Positions 1 to 12,000 of a stretch of DNA of 64,000 nt are shown piece after piece. The position numbers and the translations under genes are program-made. The notes below the pieces were generated by a model, which saw nothing but the letters and a program-made list of their open reading frames with translations, searched no databases and was not told where the DNA came from. How positions within the stretch are numbered: the stretch's first letter is position 1; the number at the start of each line of letters is the position of its first letter. The stretch spans positions 9,926,501-9,990,500 of the forward strand of contig NC_133176.1 of NCBI RefSeq assembly GCF_049306965.1, written 5' to 3'. The stretch comes from Danio rerio. Taxonomy: Eukaryota > Chordata > Actinopteri > Cypriniformes > Danionidae.

Positions 1-76
1 ATTAAGTAATGAAACTGATATGTGTAACCAATAGTTTTAGCTTGACTTTTACTAAAATACTTCACTGTTTTTGTAG

Positions 77-3000
77 TTAACGGGTGAATATGGACTGATG
101 AAGGATGAGGCGTACTGTCAGGTCCTCAAACAGATCACAGCCAATACCAGCTCGAAACCGTGAGCTACACTTTTGCTTGTTTGATTGGAGTCTGTTTTGT
201 GTGTCGGCCTGAGAATGTGAGTGTTTTGCATGTGTTTTGTATTGCAGTGACAGCTGTCAGAAAGGCTGGCGCCTGCTCTACATTCTCACTGCATTTTACC
301 GCTGTTCTGAAGTGCTCAAGCCTTTCCTACTCAAGTTCCTACGAGACGTCTGCAGGAGTCCAGAAGTGCACTTTCATGGTAATTATACACGATTGTCCTT
401 CTATGAATTGTACACTTTCAGTACTTAATGTTGCCATTGGAGCATAAACAAAATCTGCAACAATAGATAGCACAAATCACTCTAGTCATTTCAGTAATTG
501 GGAACTGTTTCTAAGCACACAAAAACACCTTGATTTTTAGTTATGAGTTTTCTTCTGGAAATGTACACACACATATTCCAAATTTAAATAATTACTTGCC
601 CATTAGAAAAGAGCCTGTGTACGTTGTTTTAGCTGTTTCACAGAATAATATAAACGCACAATTTCATGCCTGTGTGATCAGAACACCATTTATCAGGTGC
701 TTAATCTGACGCAGCTTTAAACCCATGTAGATGTTTTGTTTACTACTGATGGAGTAACAGAGGCACAAGCTATAAAGGCTTCACCCTATTGAGGAACGGG
801 GGGCGGGGAGAAGCAGCTCATTTGCATTATAAGTGACACATGAAAATTGTATATTTTTGTTTCTATCAAAAAAGGGCATTTACAGTGTTGTTATAATGCA
901 TGATATGTGAGCTATTTTCAATCCAATAATACTATATTAAACTATACTATATTCAAATAGTATAGCAATCATCTAATATTACCCCTTTATTGTTTATTAT
1001 CTCCAGGAATTGCTAAAACTTGTGAGCAGAACCTCAGGAAGACGTTTCAGTTCGGTGGCAGGAGTGTTTACCCCAGTAGCATGGAGCTTAAAGCCATCAT
1101 GGTAAATGAATACAAAAATCCCTGCATATGCCACCTCACCTCTGTTTTGTTTACACAAACTACTGACACTATCGTTTGGGGTACTTTAAGATGTTAAAAT
1201 ATTTGTTTAGAAATTAAATTATACATTGTTACCAAGAAAAAACTGTTTTTATCAGTCAAGGAATCCTGAGAAAATGTATTGCATTTTTCACAAAACAGTG
1301 AGTACTTTACATGGAAGTCATCCAATTTTAATATGATTAAGACAATACTCTGATTAGGAGTCTACTATGTAAACAGCGATTTTTAATTACCTTAATCCAA
1401 CTTAAGTCATAATCGAACTAAACAGAAATCGTATTAAGACTGTGGAGAATGTCTGTTTTAGTTGCATTATTGACGTGCAGTACAGACATGTAAACATCGC
1501 AATTAAACTATTATCATCGAGTAGGATTTTTGCCGCATTTTGTGACAGGAAATTCTATACACACATGGCTGTTTGACACTATATTCTACACCTACCGAGT
1601 CAAAGAAGGATCATAGACACACGAAATGCTGAATTTTTTTCCCATATGGTGTAAGCTATCAAATTCCATTAAAACAACACTCTTCCAGCAGTTCACAGTC
1701 GCATCCAATATCTCGTTTGTCATAGGCATGAAATGTTCCTAAATAAAAGTGAAAGTGGCAAACTGCAGTAAAAGGTGACAAATAAAAAAATTACATGAAG
1801 TCCGGAGGAAATGTGGATAGCGTGGTGACGCAATGACGGTAATCGAATTATGTGCTATAACATGTAAAATGCAGTCATGAAAGGAAAATTCAAAAAGCAA
1901 CTCATGTAACCATCTTAATCATATTAGTGCCTTATTCAGATTAAGGCAATTAATTAGATTACTGATGTCCATGTAAACATGGAAACAATGCACATAAAAA
2001 CAATTGCACATAAAATGCACACCAGTATGATTTCTGAATGATCCTTCTTCTAAAAATAAATCTTAACCATCACAGGAATAAATTACATTGTAGAACACTG
2101 TAGAAGCATGTTTCTGCTACAGAATACAAAAATAAAAAGGCAATTGCAGTTTTATGCCACAATTCTTAGATTAAAAATAAATTAAATGCAAGTATGAATT
2201 GCCAGATGCAAACTCAAAATTGTGAGTTAAGTTCCAAATCTTGAGATAAGAAATGTCTAAATGATGTGATTTAAAGTTACAATTTACACTTTTCTCATTT
2301 TTATTTTGTTAGTATGGTAATAAAATTGTATTATTTGTTCACAGTAGTATTGTATTGTACTGTAATTTATATATATATAAAAATTATACCTAAGGGTTTA
2401 ATACCAAAAGCTTATTTTTACCATTTTTACCAGTCTTCTGTTCAGTAGTGTATGTCATACCTGTCAACATTGGGATGTGAAAATGAGGAATTCCCCATGA
2501 CCCCCTTTAAAAAAATCGCCAAATTACTAAATATGCTCATTTGGAGCTGTTTTGTTGTAAATGAACAGTTAAGTGGTCAGTAATATGTTTTATTATTATT
2601 ATTTACAAAAGAAAAAATAAATAGTATACATTAGCAGCAAATAAATTAGCAAACAGTTGAGCTTATTAAAATGAATAGCTATTATAATGAAATAGAATCA
2701 AATCTCTTTAGCCGTTTCCTCACTGGATAACTTACACAATATGATTAAAGAGCAACAAATGAATGATTTATTTAGATTTTTTCGTTTAATTACATTAATA
2801 ACAGAGGTGTCACTTTAAAAATGCACACATCTAACATTAAAATGAAAGCATTCGACTGCTTTACGGTTAGCATTCGAACGGTTTATGCTCATTTAGGATG
2901 AAATTACTTGCATTTGAAAAAAAAAACACCAAGATCAACATCTTTAGATATTAATATTATTAATTATGTGTATATGTCTGCTTAAACACGCACCCAAAAC

Positions 3001-6000
3001 CCTGACTTTTGCTTCGCTTCAAATCACGAGAATCCGCTTGGGAAACAGTCTATTTATCACTTTGGAGCGCGTCAGCTGACAGTCATGCAGCGCTATGACT
3101 GTTTTGAGGATCGCATATGATGGGGAGACGACACTTGTAATGAAAAGGAAGGGAATCGCGCCGTGTTTATGTCTATTTCAAAGTGTTTTTATGCCTAAGC
3201 AAAGCGAAAGGACAGAACAGACTCACATTTAAGAGCAAGGGGTGGCCCCTGGTGTTTCGGCTGTATGGGTTGCGTATAGGGAGGCTCGACTCTTTAATGT
3301 TTATTTGCCACCCTTCAGAGAAAGACTGAAAATCCGGGACAAATATCTTTACGGGATCATAGTGGGATAGAACTGTAAAATACAGGAGAATCCCGGGAAA
3401 GATGGGAGGGTTGACAGGTATGGTGTATGTGCTTGAATTAGACATTTATTTTGTTCTTATGTGTGTTTTCAGGCTGGTCGAAGCTCGAAGCGGCAGCTTT
3501 TTCTCTTTCCAGGAGGAATTGAGAGACATTTGAAGATCAAAACTTGCTCTGTAGGTCTCCTCATATGTGTTACTGCATGTGATTGTTTTTTAAGATTAAT
3601 ACCGATGTTGACGTGATGGGTGTGTGTTCAGGTGGCGCTGGATGTCATAGAGGAGTTGTGTTATGAGATGGCTTTACAAAGGCTGGAGGCCATGGATGAA
3701 TACACAGTTTTCATAGTCACCAACAGAGGTACAGATGATGATTTTTCATCTCTATAATGGTCAATACTAACAACTGGATATTGATCAGTGTGTTATTCTG
3801 CATTGTACATCCTGTGGTTCAGTGGTTAGAAGCATAGACTAAACGCACGACTAATTAACGGCTAATCAGCTAAGGAGATGAGACAGTGAGCAGCGAGACC
3901 TAGCTGTCACTCAAGTAGCCACGCCCTTAATTATGCAGACTTAATAAAACTTAATAAAAACGAAATGGATGAGTTATAAATATTCACCCCCTCACAGTTG
4001 TCATGAAGGGTAATATTAGCTATTTGCACCAAAACCATTTTTTATACCAGGCTGTAAGATGTTTTTATCAGCTGTAAAATTAGCCAATTTACTACCCACA
4101 TAGCAAAATTTCTCTGGCCCAGCTCTGACCCACACAATCAGGTTTTGCTTGGCCCACATGCCGCAGTGAATTACGGTACATGACTGGACCAAATCTGGCT
4201 TCCAGACAAGGGCCAAACACAGACCATATCTGGGCCAAGTCTCAGCCAAGTTAATAACTCATAACTGGGCCTGAACTGGGCCAGATAGGTTGGTGTGTCA
4301 CGATTGCAATGAAATTGATAAACCCATGGAGTGATGCGCTTTAGGCACACTATGGGCACGCTTTTTCTCAAAGTGACCTGATTGGTAGAATTTTTTTTCT
4401 TTACTCAAAAATGATTTTAGTGTATTTTAAATGTGGGTCAAGACTGGCCAAACTCACATGGCCCACTTATCAAATTTTTTAATCTGGGCCAAATACTACG
4501 TTTTTCATCTGGCCCAAATCTTGTGTGCCGCCTTAAAAACGGTGCCACCTCTGCCAAACCCGGGCCATGTTTGGCCCACATGCTGTATGCCAGGGCCAGA
4601 TGAATGCCTGCTGTGCCAGCTTTTTGACAAATCTGGGCCAGAATTCTTTGCTACTAGGGTATTGCACTCAGAGAATATCTGAATTTCCTGGATCCAGCCC
4701 CCAAAGGAGAGTCAGTGAATTGCATTTTCAGTTCTTCTGTATTGGCTTCACAAGGGAGAGCGGGAGGTTGCGGCTTGGTTAAAACATGTTCAGGCACAAT
4801 GAGCCATAGTTCTCATATTTGTGATGCACATATATTTATAAACAAAAATTGAGAGGGGTTTGTTACAGTTTACACATATGATTTTTTTATTACACCTAAT
4901 ATATATGTTAAACATATCTTTAGCTTTTGCAGAAAAAAAACACTTTTTTTGAGATATTTTCTGAATTTAGCTTGTTTCATTAGGTATGGGTTTGAATGAA
5001 ATGTTTTTGTTTTATTCTATAAAGGTCTGATAAGGTCTGACAGGTATAGAAGTATCTTGAAAAATATCTAGTCAAATATTATTTACTGTCATCATGGCAA
5101 AGATCAAATAAATCAGTTATTAGAAATGAGTTATTAAAACTATTATGTTTATAAATGTGTTGAAAAAATCTTCTCTGCATTAAACATAAATTGGGGAAAA
5201 AATAAAAAGTGGCTGATAATTCAGTTGGGATAATAATTCTTTAACTGTATCTATATAATTAACTCGTATGTTTTGGTGTTTTATCCAGGTCAGAATGTGC
5301 GTCCACTCAACAAGAGAGAATATATATTAGACATCGCAACAGAGGCAGAGCAGATCGATGCCAACTACAGCTTCTGGTTCAGACGGGTCATCTGGGCTCA
5401 TCCGCTCAAGTTTGACAACGAACTCTGTGTCACCATGCACTATAACCAGGCAGGGCATCTAATAATTCATTTGAGCCACCACATTGTCCTGTCAATGTTC
5501 ATACTCCAGTATTTAACTTTCATTGAGGGAAGAATAAAAGCTGACTTTAGACATGTTCTGGCACTGCATCTGCTCAGGCACAGTTTTAAGAAAATAATCA
5601 TGACATATCAAGTACACTATTGTTTAAAAGTTGGGGGAAAATAGCATTTTCATTAAGTAAGAACGCATTAAATTGTACAGACGTGACAGAGAAAGAATTG
5701 ATAATGCTAAAATATAATAATAAAATAATTAGTATAATTATTAAATACTTTGCACTTCAATCACCGTCTGGTTCAGCTCAGCTGCCTATGTAACGGAGGC
5801 CAGCTAGTGTGTGCTGTGCAGGTAAACTTCACTCCTCTGACCTCTAAAGGTGCTCTAGCAACAGACGCTAGAGGCCATGGTATTTAGCCTCCTTGGTAGA
5901 GCAACTGACTCCCATGCGGAAGGTCGCTTGTTCGATCCCAGCTCGGAGCAGGTTGGGCGGTGTAGAACCGGCGGGGTTACACCTAAACCATCCTCCGTAG

Positions 6001-9000
6001 ACTACAGCGAATAATCCGGACTGCTAATCCTTCCTACATGGCACCCAGCACACTACCTGTTCGAACTGTTACTGTCTGGTCGGCGCTCGAGAACACCAAG
6101 CAAAGAAACAGCCAGACACAGGAAAAGTTTCTTTCCTCAGGCCATCTCTACCTCAAGAACAGTTAAATATTCCCCTACTGTGCAATAAATGTGCAATACT
6201 TTCTCATACGCATTTGTACACAGCACCTTATAACCTGTATATTTATAACTAATCTCTACATACAATTCAACATCCAGAATTTTTGACTAACTGCATCTCT
6301 GTTTAATGTTTATCATCTTTTTTTCTCATATTTATTTTGTGTTGTCACTTGTCACTTTATGTACACTGGAAGCTTCTGTAGCCAAAAGAAATTCATTGCG
6401 GGTGTGAAGTACACTTGGCAATAAAACTGATTCTGATAATTCTGAAATAGAAATTCTTGTAAATTATAATAATATTTATTCATTAACAGCATCTTTGGTC
6501 AAATTTCTACAACCCTAAGCTTTAGAACAGTGATGTAAATGCATCAGATTGCTGGAGCACATTTTACTGTGTGTGTCAACATTATTGAAATGCTGAACAG
6601 CACATTATTATTAAAAAATGTCAAATATATGTCTGTACAATCCTATTAAACTGTGTGTGTTTGTGTTTGCGCAGGTTCTGCCAGACTATCTGAAGGGTCT
6701 GTTGAATATTGTACCTCAGGGAAAGATCAGCGAACAGCAGTTTAACCAGTTTGCCAAACTCGCTGCTCTTCAACACCGAGCCAAAGACAGTCTCTACACT
6801 CCTACTATGTATGTTTTTTAATCGTTCTTTATCTGACTTTATTTGTATAAACATACCTGAACATCTCTTACATACGCGTACATTCTGACTGTGGCAATCC
6901 ACCGCAATAGAATTTCAGCATCAGTCCACATTTCTCAGATTCTTCTTAGACAAGATTTTACAGTTCTGTGATTTTACTGTATGTTTAAAGGTTTAGGATC
7001 AGCAATGTCTCAAACAGCAAAAATTGAAAGATTGTAAAAAAATGTATACAGTTTATAATTTAAATGTCATTGATTCTTGTGATTCAGTGTTGAATATTTA
7101 GCCTCAATACTCCAGTCTTTCTCACATGATCCTACAGAAATCATTCTGATATATGACCCTGGACCACAAAACCAGTCATAAGTATCAGGGTTTTTTATTG
7201 AGGTTTATGTCACATGATGGGTGACATGGTGGCTCAGTGGTTAGCATTGTTGCCTCACAGCAAGAAGGTCACTGGTTTGTGTACAGGCTGGGCCAGTTGC
7301 CATTTTTATGTGGAGTTTGCATGTTTTCCCCATGTTGGTAAGTACTTAACTTTGTACATTACTAATCAAAAAACTATTTTTATATTAACAATATGAAAGA
7401 TACAAAATATCTCCATGCAACATGATCTTGACTAAATATTCAAATGATGTTTAGCTTAAAAGAAAAATCCATCATTTTGACTCATACGATGTATATATGA
7501 CTATTTTCAATAAAAATTTCATGCAACATTAGACATTTTTATTATTATTCAAGTTAAAAACAGTTTTTTGCTATCTAATATTTTTCAGGATTTTTTTAAT
7601 ACATTTTTCAGGAGTTTCTAAAATATATTTTCAGCATTAATATAAAAAAGATTATTTGTAACACTATTATTGTTGCTTCAGATTAATTGAATGCATCCAT
7701 GCTGAATAAATTATATTATTATTATTATTGTCATTAAAATTAATAAATTGTATTATTATTTTATTCTTATTCACATTAATAAAAATATGATTAATATTAT
7801 TATTATTATTACATTTTCAGCATTAATATGAAATAGAGATAATTTGAAACACCTATTATTGTTGCTTCAGATTAATTGATTGCAAACATGCTGAATAAAT
7901 TCTATTATTATTATTGTCACTAAAATAAAAAAATGTATTATTTTATTAATAATAATATTATTAGATTTTTATTTGTAACACTAATAATGTCACTTCAGAT
8001 TCATTCATTCATTCATTCATTTTCTTTTCGGCTTAGTCCCTTTATATATCAGGGGTCGCCACAGTGGAATGAACTGCCAACTTATTCAGCATTAGTTTTA
8101 CACAGCAGATACCCTTCCAGCTGCAACCCAACACTGGGAAACACCCATACTCTCTTGCATTCATACACTACTGACAATTTAGCTTACCCAATTCACCTAT
8201 AGTGCATGTCTTTGGACTTGTGGGGGAAACCGGAGCACCCGGAGAAAACTCACGCCAACACAGGGAGAATATGTGAACTCCACACAGAAATGCCAACTGG
8301 CCCAGCAGGGGCTTGACCTTCTTGTTGTGAGGCAATTGTGCTACCCACTGAGCCACCATGACACCCTCACTTCAGATTAATTGAATACATTTTCTAACTA
8401 CTGACTCCAAACCTTTGATTAGTAATGCATGTTTCCTGTGGTATTTTTACAAGTAACATCTAAGATAAAGTTGAAATGCTAACGAAGAGTAACCTCTGGT
8501 GTTCCTCTGGGATTTTTCTAAGAAAACTATCTTTCCATTTATTTTCATTTAGAGCATATTGATTCTGTACTTTCTCTTCCTCTAGTCATGAGCTGATGGA
8601 GTACATCCCGGTTGAGATTTTTGGCAGGCAGATCCCTCAGCAGTGGATGCAACTGGTTGCTCAACATGTGCATGCTGTCCAGAGCCTGAACCCTCACCAG
8701 GCCAGATCCCAGTTCCTGGGTATTTTATTCTTGCTACGCTCAAAACATTATTCACTTCTTACCTTTTTATTAGCAGATATGACAAAAGTGCACTGTGCTT
8801 TGTTTCTGTGTGCACTTCAGGTTTGGTTTGTGCCTTTCCCATGTTTGGCTCGTCCTTCTTTTACATCCAAAGCAGCAGCAACAACACCATATCAGCACCA
8901 TGCATCCTTGCTGTCAATCAAAACGGACTGCACTTCCTGCACAAAGACACTCATGTGCGTATGACACAAACACACATACGCATGCCATGAAAAAACTGTG

Positions 9001-12000
9001 TTTAAATTTACTTTGGAATTCTCCTTACGTCAAACTTTAAATAAAATGTGGATTTGCATATACAGTTGAAGTCAGAATTATTAGACCCCCTGTTTATTTT
9101 TTTCCCCAATTTCTGTTTAACGGAGAGAAGATTTTTTTTTCCAACACATTTCTAAACATTATAGTTTTAATAACTCATTGCTAATAACTGAATTATTTTA
9201 TCTTTGCCATGATGACAGTAAATAATATTTGACTAAATATTTTTCAAGACACTTCTATAAAGCTTAAAGTGACATTTAAAGGCTTAATTAGGTTAACTAG
9301 GCAGGTTAGGGTAATTAGGCAAGGTATTGTATAATGATGGTTTGTTCTGTAGACTATCGAAATAAAATACAGCTTAAAGGGGCTAATAATTTTGACCTTA
9401 AAGTGTTTAAAAAAAAATTACCTGCTTTTATTCTAGCCAAAATAAAAATAAAACAAATAAGACTTTCTCCAGAAGAAAAAATATTATCAGACATACTGTG
9501 AAAATGTCCTTCCTCTGTTATATATTTGAAAACGGGAAAAAATTTAAAGGGGGGCTAATCATTCTGACTTCAACTGTAAGTAACCATTTATGATTTAATT
9601 AAGAAAATAATGTTAAAAAACACTAAATGCTTTAAATGTAACCATATTTGGAAGAGAAAAAAGAATGTAAAATATAAATGATAAGTATTTCTAAACATTT
9701 TGTAGTTTCAGTGGTTCACCTTCACTGTTAGAAGATGATCATGATGAATCCTGTCAAACCATAAACCAGTGATCTCAGAGCAGTTTTATAAATTGTTACC
9801 TTTTAAATGACATTTGTTCAATAAAAAAAGAAGAATTGTAGTTTATCATCTCATATAGACCTCTATAACCAGCCCGATCTCATGAGGAAATGTAACTTTT
9901 TGTAATGTATTTTCAGAAAGTGACTAATTTGTACAAACTTCATTTGTATGAAAATGTATGATTTTACCCCCTGAACACCATCATTATACCATGTTTATGA
10001 TGAAAAAGTACTCGTACATAACAAAATAAACAATAATTCATAATATGAAACAATGACATTTTTATTTTGTCCATATGATATACAGTTGAAGTCGGAATTA
10101 TTTGCCCCCCTTTGATTTTTTTTTTCTTTTTTAAATATTTCCCAAATGACGTTAACAGAGTTATAACAGAGCAAGGGAATTTTCATCGTATGTCTGATAA
10201 TATTTTTTCTTCCATAAAAAGTATAATTTGCTTTATTTAGGCAAGAATAAAAGCAGTTTTTAATTTCTTAAAAGCTATTTTATAGACAAAATTATTAGCC
10301 CATTTAAGCTAACTTTTTTTCGATAGGCTACAGAACAAACCATCGTTATACAATACTTGCCTAATTACCCTAACCTGCTTAGTTAACTTATTTAACCTAG
10401 TTAAGTCTTTAAATGTCACTTTAAGCTATATAGAAGTGTCTTGATAAATATCTAGTCAAATATTATTTACTGTCATCATGGCAAAGATCAAATAAATCAG
10501 TTATTAGAAATGAGTTATTAAAATTATTATGTTTAGAAATGTGTTAAATAAATCTTCTCTCCATTAAACAGAAATTGGGAAAAAAATGAACGGGGGGCTA
10601 ATAATATTGCACAGCCCCTTTTCAGTGGCAAAGACTTCCAAAGGTATCAGACTTGCATTTGAATTTGTATTGTCAGGAGGTGCAGGTGAAGGTGCAGCTG
10701 AAGCAGGTTCAGTCAGCTCACACACAGCGGCCCAGCGCTGGATCCAGTTACCCTTATGTAGACGTCCTTATAGGAGACTTGACCAACCACAGAGTCACGC
10801 AGTTACAGCTGGAACAGGTAACACATTTAACACCATCAGAAGCATGCTTGATGCAGGTCTTAAAGGGGACCTATTGTGCCCCTTTTTACAAGATGCAAAA
10901 TGAATCTCTGTAGTATCTAGAGAGAGTGTGTGTGTGTGTGTGTGAAGTTTCACCTCTACAAACTTTGCTGTTCATGTGTGCATCCTAAAAATCACTGTTC
11001 AATCACTGTTATATGCCTTTCACTTGATGCTCAAAAATGAAAGTTGTAGCAATTACATTATTTAACCTAGAGCCACCAAAAACATGCCACTTAAAGAGCC
11101 CCTATTTTGCATTTAAAAGAGAATATTTTGGTTTAAGGGTCTCCAACAACAGGCTGATATGCATGCAGGCTCAAAAAACACTTTTATTGTCTTATAATAT
11201 GCATTTATTTTTACCTCATTATTATTCCATGATAATCTTGTTCAGCGAAGCTAATCTGCGCTGATTGGTCCACTGACCCAGTTTTTCAAGAATTATTCTT
11301 GTAAACCAGGGATGTCCAAACTCGGTCCTGGAGGGCCGGTGTCCTGCATAGCTAAGCTCCAACTTCCTCAACACACCTGCCTAGAAGTTTCTAGTATGCC
11401 TAGAAAGAGCTTGATTAGCTGGTTCAGGTGTCTTTAATTGGGGTTGGAACGAAAATATGCAGGATCGAGTTTCGACACCCCTGATACAAAGTGGCACGTG
11501 ACGCGTTTTCAATGTGGATTTACACGTGATATATGAAAATAAAGAGTTACCAAAAACAGTACAAGCGGTTACAAGTAACAAAACACAATAAAATACATAA
11601 CTTGCAAGCTAGAGAAAACAAGGAGGCAACCATTTTAATCGCACTTACTTACACTTGTGAAATGGAGGAAGGAACTGGTCCATGAACTGTGTACTGAAAA
11701 GTTCCTGTCAAGCTCTGACAAAGTCCCATACATCAATAGTCTTTTCTGACCCATCCTTTAACACACAGCTGATGAATCCTCCATTGTAAGTGTGTAGATT
11801 GCTGAAGCACTCGTCAGAAAAAGGACGGGAACACAACACAAGGCTGGGGCTGTAATGCTAAGGTGTTTTTGCAAAAATAAACTTAAACCACTGACTCTTG
11901 CCAGCCTCATCTTTGGCTAGAGAAAAGTAACAGTAACTTTCCCTCACACTTCAGAGCACAGGGTCTATTCGACTTGATTCAGCCGGGATCTGCTACAGTG

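Noticed and set aside
4431-4782. Overlapping plus-strand frames of 71-83 codons
   Set aside because: Created by the GGCCCA repeat block.
8643-8990. Alternative frame through two myo15a exons and the 101-bp intron
   Set aside because: The real frame switches at the intron; the continuous frame has no FERM similarity.
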